A program made the translations under genes and the position numbers. From assembly GCF_016907275.1 (NCBI RefSeq), contig NZ_JAFBBP010000001.1, positions 6,810,001 to 6,874,000 on the forward strand: a DNA stretch of 64,000 bases. Direction: 5' to 3'. The stretch is from Micromonospora luteifusca. GTDB lineage: Bacteria; Actinomycetota; Actinomycetes; Mycobacteriales; Micromonosporaceae. The notes under the pieces are model-generated. The model was not told the origin of the DNA. It saw nothing but the letters and a program-made list of their open reading frames with translations, and did not search any database. Within the stretch, counting starts at the first letter, position 1; each line of letters begins with the position of its first letter. Of this stretch, positions 1 through 10,761 are shown piece after piece.

Positions 1-50
1 ATCAGCCGGACCTTGCGGGCCAGCAGACTCTTCATCGTCGCCCGGAACAT
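1..50 (-). CDS. ABC transporter permease (FtsX/MacB type), N-terminal fragment
   Basis: Only the first 16 codons lie in the window; the gene continues past base 1. The reading is MFRATMKSLLARKVRL, a start typical of FtsX-like permeases with a basic cytoplasmic stretch before the first membrane helix. Its ATG overlaps the TGA stop of the upstream ATPase gene by one base (TGATG), so the two are translationally coupled and probably form one exporter. The assignment rests on this context plus the short N-terminus, so the family is likely but not proven. Confidence 0.6.
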   Translation of the reverse strand, partial: MFRATMKSLLARKVRL

Positions 51-817
51 CAGTTGCCCACCTCAGCCGGAGCGTCCAGCTTCTTCATGGTGTCCAGCAC
101 CGTCTCGGCGGTCGGCTCGATCAGCTCCGAGACGATCTGCCCGTCGGCGAGGAAGACCACCCGGTCGGCGTACGCGGCGGCGGTCGGGTCGTGGGTGACC
201 ATCACGATCGTCTGGCCGTGCTCGCGAACCGAGTCGCGCAGGAAGTTGAGCACCTCCGCGCCGGAGCGTGAATCCAGGTTTCCGGTCGGCTCGTCCGCGA
301 AGATCACCTCGGGGCGGGACACCAGCGCCCGCGCGCACGCCACCCGCTGCTGCTGGCCGCCGGAGAGCTGCGCCGGCCGGTGGTCCAACCGGTCCCGCAG
401 ACCGACCGTGTCGATCACGGTGTCGTACCAGGCCGCGTCGGGCTTGCGCCCGGCGATCGACAGCGGCAGCAGGATGTTTTCCTTGGCGGTCAGCGTGGGT
501 AGCAGGTTGAACTGCTGGAAGATGAAGCCCACCTTGTCGCGGCGCAGCTTCGTCAGCCCCGCGTCACCCAGCCCTGTGACGGTCGTCTCACCGATCGCCA
601 CCGTCCCGCGGGTCACCGAGTCCAGCCCGGCCAGGCAGTGCATCAGCGTCGACTTGCCGGAACCCGACGGCCCCATGATCGCGGTGAACCGGCCACGTTC
701 GAATTCCGCGCTGACCCCCCGCAGCGCGATGACCTGAGCCTCGCCGCTGCCGTACACCTTCCACACGTCGTTCGCCCGGGCCGCGGCCTGCGCCTGCCGG
801 CCTACCGTCGCGGTCAC
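50..817 (-). CDS. ABC transporter ATP-binding protein, MacB/LolD-like
   Basis: Cytoplasmic ATPase of a probable MacB/FtsX-type exporter (255 aa with this start). The sequence shows Walker A GPSGSGKST, a Q-loop in FIFQQFNLLP, signature LSGGQQQR, Walker B VIFADEPTGNLD and the H-loop in VMVTHDP. FADEPTGNLDSRSG is typical of the MacB/LolD subgroup, which powers export of antibiotics, peptides or lipoproteins; the substrate is unknown. I chose GTG 817 because GGAAGAGG lies 8 nt upstream; an ATG at 886 would add 23 weakly conserved residues. The stop overlaps the permease start. An orphan response regulator lies upstream on the same strand and may control the pair. Confidence 0.9.
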   Translation of the reverse strand: MTATVGRQAQAAARANDVWKVYGSGEAQVIALRGVSAEFERGRFTAIMGPSGSGKSTLMHCLAGLDSVTRGTVAIGETTVTGLGDAGLTKLRRDKVGFIFQQFNLLPTLTAKENILLPLSIAGRKPDAAWYDTVIDTVGLRDRLDHRPAQLSGGQQQRVACARALVSRPEVIFADEPTGNLDSRSGAEVLNFLRDSVREHGQTIVMVTHDPTAAAYADRVVFLADGQIVSELIEPTAETVLDTMKKLDAPAEVGN

Positions 818-966
818 GTCATCTACCTCTTCCGTCTGTCCGAATTCACGCCGCCCCCCGATGGTCCGGCGCGACTGTTCCATCATCGGCGCTGCTCACG
901 CCCGTTCCGTCCGCCCACGGGCTGACCCGGCGCGGATTTCCCGCTGCGGGTGCACCCCCATGCCGA

Positions 967-984
967 GTCAGGGTTGCCCCTGAC
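967..984. promoter_or_regulatory. Inverted repeat upstream of the ABC transporter genes
   Basis: GTCAGGG-TTGC-CCCTGAC is a perfect 7-bp dyad about 150 bp upstream of the ATPase start, in the 313-bp gap after the response regulator gene. It could be an operator or a short hairpin. The rest of the gap shows no convincing gene. Confidence 0.3.
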
Positions 985-1171
985 CCGATGACCGGTCGAG
1001 CGTGTTTGCGACCGGCGGTACGCCGTCGGCCCGACGCTCCCACCTGACGCCACAGGAGGGTCAACCGCGCCGAGCCACCTCTGGTCACGGTAGGTGACGA
1101 CGGCAACGCTCGACGTCCCTCCACGGTGGGATCTGCGCGTACGCCGGGTGAGGTAGTCGGGCCGGCGGAGG

Positions 1172-1858
1172 CTACGCCCGGGGGCGGACCAACCCCGACT
1201 CGTACGCCAGGACCACCGCCTGCACCCGGTCGCGCAGCCGCAGCTTGGTCAACAGGTGCCCGACATGGGTCTTGATGGTGGTTTCGCTGACCGACAGCAC
1301 CGCCGCGATCTCGGCGTTGGACAGGCCTCGGGCGACCTGCACCAGCACTTCGCGTTCCCGGTCGGTGAGCGTGTCGAGCGTCGCCGACGGCGTCGCGCTC
1401 GGGTCGGGCAGCAGCGCGGCGAAGCGGTCCAGCAGTCGCCGCAGGATCCGTGGCGCCACCACCGCGTCCCCGCCCGCCACCGTGCGGATCGCCGAGATCA
1501 ACTCCTCGGCCGGCACGTCCTTGGCCAGGAACCCGCTGGCCCCGGCACGCAACGCACCCACCACGTACTCGTCCAGGTCGAAGGTGGTCAGCACCAGCAC
1601 CCGTACCGGCAGTCGGGCGTCGACGATCGCCCGGGTCGCGGCCACCCCGTCCATCCGGGGCATCCGGATGTCCATCAGAACCACGTCGGGTAGCAGCCGG
1701 CGGGACAGCTCCACCGCCTCCAGCCCGTCACCGGCCTCCGCCACCACGTCCAGGTCACTCTCGGTGCCCAGCACCATCCGGAACCCGGTACGCAGCAGCG
1801 GCTGGTCGTCGGCGAGCAGGATCCGCACCGGCCGCGCCGGGGCCGCCCGATCGGTCAT
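1172..1858 (-). CDS. NarL/FixJ-family (LuxR-type) response regulator
   Basis: Two-domain transcription factor, 228 aa. Residues about 10-125 form a receiver domain starting VRILLADDQPLLRTGF, with acidic pocket DD, phosphoacceptor Asp in VVLMDIRMPRMDG, Thr/Ser switch in VLVLTTF and Lys in FLAKDVPAEE. The C-terminus is a LuxR-type HTH (LTDREREVLVQVARGLSNAEIAAVLSVSETTIKTHV, here quoted only by its ends LTDREREVL and TTIKTHV). AGGAG lies 6 nt before ATG 1858, which sets the start. No histidine kinase gene is adjacent in the window. The MacB-like genes downstream on the same strand are plausible targets, as such regulators often pair with ABC exporters, but that is inference. Confidence 0.92.
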   Translation of the reverse strand: MTDRAAPARPVRILLADDQPLLRTGFRMVLGTESDLDVVAEAGDGLEAVELSRRLLPDVVLMDIRMPRMDGVAATRAIVDARLPVRVLVLTTFDLDEYVVGALRAGASGFLAKDVPAEELISAIRTVAGGDAVVAPRILRRLLDRFAALLPDPSATPSATLDTLTDREREVLVQVARGLSNAEIAAVLSVSETTIKTHVGHLLTKLRLRDRVQAVVLAYESGLVRPRA

Positions 1859-2048
1859 GTCGTCTCCTGTCCAGCCGGCGTCGCGCTGCCGCACCGGTCA
1901 TCCTCGCCCACACCGGCCGGTGCGTCGCGGATCACCGTATTGGCCGGCCCGTCGCCCTGTCCCGACCGGAACGGCACCGCTTCGGTCGGCTATCCGGCAG
2001 CAGCGCCGGGCACGACGGCGCACCGGGCGCGAACGTCGCTCGGAGGCG

Positions 2049-2963
2049 TCACTCGTCGGCGCTCGGCACCACCGGAGCGGACCGGGAATCGCGCAACGGG
2101 TCGGCGCTCGCCGCCGCGACCGGGAACGGCGGCGGGGTCCCGCCGAAGCTGGGGCACAGCGCCTGGTGGCTGCACCAGTCGCAGAGGCGGCTCGGTCGAG
2201 GCCGGAAATCCTGCCGGGCGGTGGCCTGCTCGATCGCCCGCCACAGGGCCACCACCGTGCGCTCGAAGCGGACCAGCTCGTCGGCGTCCGGCGTGTAGTC
2301 CAACACCTCGGCGTCGCGCAGGTAGAGCAGTCGCAGCACCCTGGGCACCACCCCCCGGGTGCGCCACAGCACCAGCGCGTAGAACTTCAGCTGGAACAAC
2401 GCCCGCGCCTCGAACGCCTCCCGTGGCGCGCCCCCGGTCTTGTAGTCGACCACCCGCAGCGCGCCGTCCGGTGCGACGTCGAGCCGGTCGAGGTAGCCCC
2501 GGATCAACAACTCCTCGTCGACCACCGCCGAGATCAGGCTCTCCCGTTCGGCCGGCTCCAGCCGGGTCGGGTCCTCCACCGCGAAATAGCCCTCCAACAG
2601 CCCGGCGGCCGAGCGGAGAAACTCCACCGGACCGGCCGGCTCCGCTCCGTCGAAGATCCCGGCCAGCTCCGGCTGCTCGGTGACCAGCCGGTCCCACTGC
2701 GGCGCGACCAGGTCGCCGGCCGCCGCTGGCGTGCGACCCTGCGCCGGCAGGTCGAACAGGCGCTCCAGCACCGCGTGCACCAGCGTGCCCCGGGCCTGCT
2801 CCACGGTGGTGCGCTCGGGCAGCCGGTCGATGCTGCGGAACCGGTAGAGCAGCGGGCAGGTCTTGAAATCCGCCGCCCGCGATGGGGACAGCGAGGCCCG
2901 CACCGTCGGCGGCGCCTGCGCCGGGGAGGGGGGCTGGGAGGTGGTGACCGGTTCCGCCGTCAT
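2049..2963 (-). CDS. RecB-family PD-(D/E)XK exonuclease with probable Fe-S cluster
   Basis: Predicted single-domain nuclease of 304 aa. The catalytic PD-(D/E)XK core is seen as the Asp in GYLDRLDV followed by RVVDYKTG. An AddB-like iron-sulfur signature is suggested by TCPLLYRF near the N-terminus and CDWCSHQALC near the C-terminus (C...CX2CX6C-like). The family acts in DNA end processing. A RecB-like gene (Rv2119 in M. tuberculosis, from memory) sits next to trmI there too, so this looks like conserved synteny. ATG 2963 is preferred; a TAACCT box lies 8 nt upstream. It is divergent from the M50 protease gene, with a 77-bp shared gap. Confidence 0.88.
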   Translation of the reverse strand: MTAEPVTTSQPPSPAQAPPTVRASLSPSRAADFKTCPLLYRFRSIDRLPERTTVEQARGTLVHAVLERLFDLPAQGRTPAAAGDLVAPQWDRLVTEQPELAGIFDGAEPAGPVEFLRSAAGLLEGYFAVEDPTRLEPAERESLISAVVDEELLIRGYLDRLDVAPDGALRVVDYKTGGAPREAFEARALFQLKFYALVLWRTRGVVPRVLRLLYLRDAEVLDYTPDADELVRFERTVVALWRAIEQATARQDFRPRPSRLCDWCSHQALCPSFGGTPPPFPVAAASADPLRDSRSAPVVPSADE

Positions 2964-3030
2964 GTCGGCAAAGGTTAGGGCACCGGTGTGACACCCACCG
3001 CCGCCCGCCCCGTACAGCGACGGTCCGTAG

Positions 3031-5190
<2,160 letters not shown>

Positions 5191-5236
5191 CCAACGAGCT
5201 GGGTGCCGGCACCGCCGAGCAGGGGGAGGCGCTGGC

Positions 5237-5809
5237 ATGAGCCAACCGGGCTACGGCGGCGGTGACCTCCCCGCAGTCTTTCCCGACTGGTCGCCCTACC
5301 AGGACCTGGAGTCGGCGGCGCGGGCCTACCTGCGCGACCCGGACGTCGCCCTGGAGGCGCTCGGCGGCGTGCTGCGCGGCGCGTCCGTGCTCGGCTTCAC
5401 CCTGGAACGCTTCGTCAACGAGGTCAACGGGGTGTGGCAGGAGGTCGTCGTCTGCGACGGCAGTCGGCTGATCCTCTGGCACGGCGAGGACGTACCGCCG
5501 GAGGAGGGCCCGCCGGGCTCGATGACCTCGTCGTTGCGGGTGGTCCCGGTCTCCACCGTCACCGAGGTCGGCTGCCGGCGGCGGCTCAACCGCTCCGACA
5601 GCGGCGAGATCCGGGTCGACAGCATCGACGTCTACCTGCTGCTCACCTCACTGGACGAGGCGCCGCCGAGCGACGAGATGGTCGGCACACCACGGCACGA
5701 CGCGCTGCGCTTCGGCAAGACCCTCGACGACGGCGGGGCTGGGCAGATCGCCCGGCTGGAGGAGTTCGCCCGGCTGGTCGCCTCGGTGGTCGGCCGGCCG
5801 ATGCTCTGA
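5237..5809 (+). CDS. Conserved actinobacterial protein of unknown function next to arc/mpa
   Basis: A 190-aa soluble protein with no recognisable catalytic motif. It has no signal peptide or membrane helix. An acidic, mixed alpha/beta composition includes FPDWSPYQDLESAARAY near the N-terminus and IDVYLLLTSLD in the middle. GGGGAGG precedes ATG 5237. It follows trmI after 46 bp and probably shares its transcript. I do not recognise the family, but its location suggests the conserved unknown protein that often accompanies trmI and the proteasome ATPase in actinobacteria. No function is proposed. Confidence 0.85.
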   Translation: MSQPGYGGGDLPAVFPDWSPYQDLESAARAYLRDPDVALEALGGVLRGASVLGFTLERFVNEVNGVWQEVVVCDGSRLILWHGEDVPPEEGPPGSMTSSLRVVPVSTVTEVGCRRRLNRSDSGEIRVDSIDVYLLLTSLDEAPPSDEMVGTPRHDALRFGKTLDDGGAGQIARLEEFARLVASVVGRPML

Positions 5810-5862
5810 GGCGTACCCCCGTCCTGGCCCGGCCGGGCCCGCGTGGCCCGGCCGGCGGATGG

Positions 5863-6171
5863 TCAGTCTTCCTCGGCGTCCGGGCCGGCGACCTCGACAC
5901 CGTCGCCGCGCACCACGTGGATGCAGTCGCCCGGACACTCCTTCGCGGAGTCGATCACCTCGAGCCGCAGGTGCTCGGGCACATCGACGCGGCTACCCGG
6001 CGTCATCCGCAGCTCGCCGTCGGCACCCTTGACGTACGCCAGGCCGTCGATGTCGAACTCGAAAACCTCCGGCGCGTACTGCACACAGAGCCCATCGCCC
6101 GTGCACAGATCCTGGTCCACCCAGACCTGCAGCTGATCGGTCGCGATCTCGGCCACCGGTGCACCCCCCAT
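5863..6171 (-). CDS. Ferredoxin, single [3Fe-4S]/[4Fe-4S] type
   Basis: Small acidic electron carrier, about 102 aa. Cluster ligands are seen in [15 protein letters not shown] and, near the C-terminus, [11 protein letters not shown]; the first spacing is CX5C. Such ferredoxins usually pass electrons to P450s or oxidoreductases. ATG 6171 is used; GTG 6156 preceded by GGGGGG is an equally good start (97 aa). It is transcribed divergently from arc/mpa and ends 53 bp from the unknown protein on the other strand. Its redox partner is not in the window, and why it lies in a proteasome locus is not clear. Confidence 0.9.
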   Translation of the reverse strand: MGGAPVAEIATDQLQVWVDQDLCTGDGLCVQYAPEVFEFDIDGLAYVKGADGELRMTPGSRVDVPEHLRLEVIDSAKECPGDCIHVVRGDGVEVAGPDAEED

Positions 6172-6291
6172 GTTCTCGCGTCGTACGGTCCGACGGTACC
6201 CGAACGCCGGTACCGGCCCGCCGGGCCACCCTTGGCGATCAAGGTTCGGTGACGAGGGTGTTGCATGGGACCGAATCGGCCTCATAGCGGC

Positions 6292-6297
6292 TAGTGT
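6292..6297 (+). promoter_or_regulatory. Probable -10 box for arc/mpa
   Basis: TAGTGT lies 37 nt before the GTG start at 6335, giving a short leader that carries the ribosome site GGGGAGG. No clear -35 is at the right distance. Confidence 0.4.
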
Positions 6298-6334
6298 TAG
6301 GGCAGAACGTTCAAGCCCCCCGGGGAGGTGGGAC

Positions 6335-8119
6335 GTGGCAGCACGCAGCGACGACGCGGACTCGCGCGCCGCACGGTGGGAGAAGGAAGCCCACGATCTC
6401 TCCACGCAGGTCGCGTTCCTTCAGGAGGAACTCGCTCTGGTGCGGCGTAAGTTGACCGAGAGCCCCCGACACGTCCGGCAGCTCGAAGAGCGGCTGGCGG
6501 CCACCCAGGCACAGTTGGCGCGGCTGACCGAGAACAACGACCGGCTGGTGAGCACCCTCAAGGAGGCTCGCACGCAGATCGTGACGCTCAAGGAGGAGAT
6601 CGACCGGCTCGCACAGCCGCCGAGTGGTTACGGCGTCTTCCTGGCCAAGCACGACGACGGCACGGTGGACGTCTTCACCGGTGGCCGTAAGTTGCGGGTC
6701 TCCGTCTCGCCCTCACTGGACGTGGCCGAGTTGCGCCGCGGCCAGGAGGTCCTGCTCAACGACGCGCTCAACATCGTCGACGCGTTCGGGTACGAGCGGG
6801 TCGGCGAGGTGGTGATGCTCAAGGAGATCCTGGAGGGACCAGGTGGCGGGCCGGGTGACCGGGCGCTGGTGGTCTCGCACTCCGACGAGGAGCGCATCGT
6901 GCACCTCGCCGAGACGCTGATCGGCTCGACGATCCGCGCCGGCGACTCGCTCATGATCGAGCCCCGCTCGGCGTACGCGTACGAGCGGATCCCGAAGAGC
7001 GAGGTCGAGGAGCTGGTCCTGGAGGAGGTGCCCGACGTCGACTACGGCGACATCGGTGGCCTCCAGTCGCAGATCGAGCAGATCCGCGACGCCGTGGAAC
7101 TACCCTTCCTGCACGCGGACCTGTTCCGTGAGCACCAGCTCCGTCCGCCCAAGGGCATCCTGCTCTACGGCCCGCCGGGCTGTGGCAAGACGCTCATCGC
7201 CAAGGCGGTGGCCAACTCGCTGGCCAAGAAGATCGCCGAACGGCAGGGCAAGGAGAAGCACACCAGCTTCTTCCTCAACATCAAGGGCCCCGAGCTGCTC
7301 AACAAGTACGTCGGCGAGACCGAGCGGCACATCCGGCTGATCTTCCAACGAGCGCGGGAGAAGGCCGGCGAGGGCACCCCGGTGATCGTGTTCTTCGACG
7401 AGATGGACTCGATCTTCCGAACCCGTGGCTCCGGTGTCTCCTCCGACGTGGAGAACACCATCGTCCCGCAGTTGCTCAGCGAGATCGACGGCGTGGAGGG
7501 GCTGGAGAACGTCATCGTCATCGGCGCCTCCAACCGGGAAGACATGATCGACCCGGCGATCCTGCGCCCCGGTCGGCTCGACGTGAAAATCAAGATCGAG
7601 CGGCCGGACGCCGAAGCGGCCAAGGACATCTTCTCCAAGTACATCCTCTCCGGGCTGCCCCTGCACCCGGACGACCTGGCCGAGCACGGTGCCGACGCCC
7701 AGGCCACCGTCGCGGCGATGATCGATGCCGTGGTGCTGCGGATGTACTCGGAAACCGAGGAGAACCGCTTCCTCGAAGTCACCTACGCCAACGGTGACAA
7801 GGAAGTCCTCTACTTCAAGGACTTCAACTCCGGCGCGATGATCCAGAACATCGTCGACCGGGCCAAGAAGATGGCCATCAAGGAGTTCCTCACCTCCGGT
7901 CGCAAGGGGCTGCGCCTGCAGCACCTGCTCGACTCCTGCGTCGACGAGTTCCGCGAGAACGAGGACCTCCCCAACACCACCAACCCCGACGACTGGGCCC
8001 GCATCTCCGGCAAGAAGGGCGAGCGGATCGTCTACATCCGCACGCTTGTCTCCGGTGGCAAGGGCGCTGAGGCCGGCCGGTCCATCGAGACCGCCAGCAA
8101 CACCGGCCAATACCTCTGA
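6335..8119 (+). CDS. arc: Proteasome-associated AAA+ ATPase (Arc/Mpa)
   Basis: Hexameric unfoldase that recognises pupylated proteins and feeds them into the 20S core; 594 aa. Residues about 13-95 are the coiled coil that binds Pup. Two OB-fold regions span about 96-235. The AAA+ module has Walker A GPPGCGKT at 279-286, Walker [11 protein letters not shown] and arginine-finger region [10 protein letters not shown]. The protein ends in GQYL, the C-terminal motif that docks on the proteasome alpha ring. GTG 6335 follows GGGGAGG. In M. tuberculosis the ortholog is Mpa (Rv2115c). Downstream a perfect hairpin ends the transcript, separating it from dop-pup, which is unusual. Confidence 0.98.
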   Translation: MAARSDDADSRAARWEKEAHDLSTQVAFLQEELALVRRKLTESPRHVRQLEERLAATQAQLARLTENNDRLVSTLKEARTQIVTLKEEIDRLAQPPSGYGVFLAKHDDGTVDVFTGGRKLRVSVSPSLDVAELRRGQEVLLNDALNIVDAFGYERVGEVVMLKEILEGPGGGPGDRALVVSHSDEERIVHLAETLIGSTIRAGDSLMIEPRSAYAYERIPKSEVEELVLEEVPDVDYGDIGGLQSQIEQIRDAVELPFLHADLFREHQLRPPKGILLYGPPGCGKTLIAKAVANSLAKKIAERQGKEKHTSFFLNIKGPELLNKYVGETERHIRLIFQRAREKAGEGTPVIVFFDEMDSIFRTRGSGVSSDVENTIVPQLLSEIDGVEGLENVIVIGASNREDMIDPAILRPGRLDVKIKIERPDAEAAKDIFSKYILSGLPLHPDDLAEHGADAQATVAAMIDAVVLRMYSETEENRFLEVTYANGDKEVLYFKDFNSGAMIQNIVDRAKKMAIKEFLTSGRKGLRLQHLLDSCVDEFRENEDLPNTTNPDDWARISGKKGERIVYIRTLVSGGKGAEAGRSIETASNTGQYL

Positions 8120-8125
8120 TCGTCC

Positions 8126-8159
8126 AGCGGCGGCACCGGACTCGTCCGGTGCCGCCGCT
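8126..8159 (+). terminator. Perfect 15-bp hairpin after arc
   Basis: The arm AGCGGCGGCACCGGA pairs perfectly with its complement around a CTCG tetraloop, 6 bp after the arc stop codon. There is no U-tract. Confidence 0.75.
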
Positions 8160-8396
8160 GCGTGCGGGCCACTACCCACGGGGCTGGCTTCTCCCCACCG
8201 CCCTGCTCCGCGGCTTCCCGAAACCGTGGCGATCCTGCTGACCGCCGGGCGCCGCCCTGGCTGACCATGCCGCGTTTGCGAACTTCGCATCCTGTGAGCT
8301 GGATCATGCTTGAGGTTGACCTCGGGTCAGGGTGGAAGCTCGTCGCAGCGGCACGACGCCGACCGGGCAACGGATTTTCAGGGGAGCAGAACCACC

Positions 8397-9560
8397 ATGG
8401 CTATCACCCTTATCGACCAGGACAAAGGCACCCTGCTGGCCGGGCCGGATCGCCCGGAGCTGCAGAAGGCGATCGAGGAGATCGTCGATTCCGGTTTCGT
8501 CGGGGTGTCGCTACGCGTGCACGATGAGCGGGGCGAGTGGGTCGGCAGCGCCGGCGCGACCGAGCTGGGTGGGGTCGCGAAGCCGCCGACCAACGGGCAT
8601 GTCCGGATCGGAAGCAACACCAAGACCTTCACCGCGACCCTGGTGCTGCAGCTGGTGGCCGAGGGCAAGGTCGGGCTGGACACCCCGGCGGCGGATTACC
8701 TGCCCGAGTTCGGGTTGGATGACCGGATCACAGTGCGAATGCTGTTGCAGCACACAAGTGGGCTGTTCAACTTCAGCGGCGAGGTCTACGACGACGGGAC
8801 GCTCGTGCCGGGCATCCCCATGCCCTACGGCCCCAAGGGCAGAGAGTGGCTGGATAACCGACTCAGGACCTACCGGCCGCAGGAGCTGGTGGAGTTCGCG
8901 TTGTCCATGCCGCCGCGGTTCGAACCGGGAACACGCTGGAGCTACTCGAACACCAACTACGTGCTGGCCCGGCTGCTGATCGAAAAGGTCACCGGCCGCT
9001 CGCTCGCCGAGGAGATGCAGCGGCGGATCCTGGGGCTGCTCGGCCTGTCGGGCACCATCGTGCCGGACGCCTCGCCGGAGATCCCCGAACCGCACGCCCA
9101 CGCCTACTACCGGTACGAGGACGCCGGCGAGCAGAAGACGATCGACATCACCCGCCAGAACCCGTCCTGGATCTCGACCGGCGGCGACATGATCTCCACC
9201 ACCCAGGACCTCCACACGTTCATCTCCGCGCTCACGGGCGGCAAGCTCCTGCCCGCGCCGCTGCTGGCCGAGATGTGCACCCCGCACCTGACGGGCATCC
9301 CGAACATGGACTACGGCCTGGGAGTGTTCGTCCTGACCACGGACGACGGCGCCACTGTCATCTCCCACAACGGCGCCGCCGTAGGCCACGCGGCGCTGAT
9401 GTACAGCACACCCGACGGTAGCAAGACCCTCACCGCCGCGCTGAACGCCGTGGACGACGCGAGCCTGTCCATCGCGGCAGCGTTCCAAGGCGCCCAACAG
9501 AAGCTCGTCAACGAGGTGTTCGGCGGCGGGCAGGCCGATCCGGCCAAGCCAGAGGACTGA
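8397..9560 (+). CDS. Serine hydrolase, class C beta-lactamase / DD-peptidase family
   Basis: 387-aa hydrolase. Catalytic SXXK is GSNTKTF and the YXN motif is YSNTNYVLARL, so the serine enzyme core is intact. The C-terminal part contains SHNGAAVGHAAL in the place of the usual third motif (HXG type). There is no signal peptide, so it is probably cytoplasmic and is more likely an esterase or peptidase than an antibiotic-resistance beta-lactamase. AGGGGAG lies upstream of ATG 8397. The gene, together with the following MerR gene, splits arc from dop and is bounded by hairpins, as expected for an acquired pair. Confidence 0.9.
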   Translation: MAITLIDQDKGTLLAGPDRPELQKAIEEIVDSGFVGVSLRVHDERGEWVGSAGATELGGVAKPPTNGHVRIGSNTKTFTATLVLQLVAEGKVGLDTPAADYLPEFGLDDRITVRMLLQHTSGLFNFSGEVYDDGTLVPGIPMPYGPKGREWLDNRLRTYRPQELVEFALSMPPRFEPGTRWSYSNTNYVLARLLIEKVTGRSLAEEMQRRILGLLGLSGTIVPDASPEIPEPHAHAYYRYEDAGEQKTIDITRQNPSWISTGGDMISTTQDLHTFISALTGGKLLPAPLLAEMCTPHLTGIPNMDYGLGVFVLTTDDGATVISHNGAAVGHAALMYSTPDGSKTLTAALNAVDDASLSIAAAFQGAQQKLVNEVFGGGQADPAKPED

Positions 9561-9628
9561 GCACCCGCGACCCGACCGCATCGAAGAATGACCCCTTCCG
9601 GCCGCGCACCAGGGAGAACGCGAACGGA

Positions 9629-9661
9629 GGCCACGCCGAGCGCAACGGGCTCGGCGTGGCC
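9629..9661 (+). terminator. 12-bp perfect hairpin between serine hydrolase and MerR genes
   Basis: GGCCACGCCGAG pairs with CTCGGCGTGGCC across a 9-nt loop, 68 bp after the serine hydrolase stop. Confidence 0.65.
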
Positions 9662-9724
9662 CGTCCGAACGCTCGGCCGTGGGGTGCGTGGTCGCTGAGC
9701 TCGAACACAAGGCAGGCTGAGCAG

Positions 9725-10507
9725 ATGAACGGAGTCACGATCGGGCAGGCGGCGGCATTCGTCGGTGTCACGGTGAAGACGGTGCGGCACTACCACAAGC
9801 TCGGCCTGGTCGAGGAGCCGGAACGGGACAGCTCCGGCTACCGGCGGTACGGATCGGCCGACCTGTTGCGACTGGTGCAGATCCGGACGCTGGCCGCCGC
9901 CGGGGTGCCGCTGGCCGAGATCGGGCCCCTGCTCGACACCGATGCCGAGCGGTTCGCCGCCGCGCTCGCCGACGTCGGGCGGCGGCTGACCCAGCGGATC
10001 GAGGAGTTGACCGAGCGGCGTGACACGCTGCATCGGCTCGCCGATGGTGACCGGGCTCTGCTACCTGACCGCGCTGTGGCACTGCTGGAACGGATGCCCG
10101 GCCGCGGCTTCACGGCGGACGAGGTGGCGGCCACCAGAGAGGGCTGGGTGCTGGCCAAGGCACTGGTCCCAGAAGGCTTCGACGACTACCTCACCCATTT
10201 CGAGCACGCCCTCGAAGACACCCAGCTCGTCGCCTTGGCCAAACGCGTAGCCGAAGCCGCAGCCTGGGACCCGGACGACCCCCGCATCGCCGAGCTCGCC
10301 ACCGCCGCGGCCGGCCACTACCTGGCCAACCCGGCACTGCTGAAGACCGTGACCGGCCTGCAAGCCCACACCGAGGCCGCGACCCGGTACACGCTGATCG
10401 CCCACCACGGCGAAGAGCCGTCGCCGGCTGCGACGCGGCTGACCGCGCTTTTCGAGGTCAAGCTCCGCGCCGCCGGCATCCGAATCCCCAGACCAGAGTT
10501 CCGCTGA
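9725..10507 (+). CDS. MerR-family transcriptional regulator
   Basis: 260-aa regulator with an N-terminal winged HTH (TIGQAAAFVGVTVKTVRHYH followed by the YRRYG motif) and a coiled coil around residues 75-105. The C-terminal ~150 residues are helical and resemble ligand-binding tails of actinobacterial MerR proteins; no metal-binding cysteines are present, so a small organic effector is likelier than a metal. ATG 9725 has only a weak ribosome site (AAGGCAGG). A likely target is the adjacent serine hydrolase or itself; this is inference from position. Confidence 0.9.
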   Translation: MNGVTIGQAAAFVGVTVKTVRHYHKLGLVEEPERDSSGYRRYGSADLLRLVQIRTLAAAGVPLAEIGPLLDTDAERFAAALADVGRRLTQRIEELTERRDTLHRLADGDRALLPDRAVALLERMPGRGFTADEVAATREGWVLAKALVPEGFDDYLTHFEHALEDTQLVALAKRVAEAAAWDPDDPRIAELATAAAGHYLANPALLKTVTGLQAHTEAATRYTLIAHHGEEPSPAATRLTALFEVKLRAAGIRIPRPEFR

Positions 10508-10699
10508 GCACGCTGTGCCCTCCGGCCCGCCCGCCGCGGCTGTTGGTTGCCGACCAGGCCGCTCAACAGGCCATCGACGGATTCCGCACGGCGAACCGCC
10601 GCTGCGGGCGGGCCGCACCGTGGTGCCACCCGACGGCGCCACGGCACAGTAGCCACGCCGCGCCACCGGCAGGGCCGCGCGGTGGGCCACCGCGCAGAC

Positions 10700-10705
10700 T
10701 AGTCT
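10700..10705 (+). promoter_or_regulatory. Probable -10 box for dop
   Basis: TAGTCT precedes the dop ATG by 56 nt. A GTG 7 nt after it (10713) opens a frame that is not dop and is judged a shadow; transcription initiation here would still give dop a leader. Confidence 0.35.
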
Positions 10706-10761
10706 CGATGGTGTGAGCGGCGGGTACGCCGGCTCCAGGGGCGAGCGAAGCGAGTGGTCGC

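Noticed and set aside
846..1124. A 92-codon frame upstream of the ABC transporter genes
   Set aside because: Composition is Arg/Gly-rich with no ribosome site or homology pattern; the region is better read as a promoter.
6261..6266. TTGCAT as a -35 box for arc
   Set aside because: It is 25 nt from the TAGTGT -10, too far for a normal spacer.
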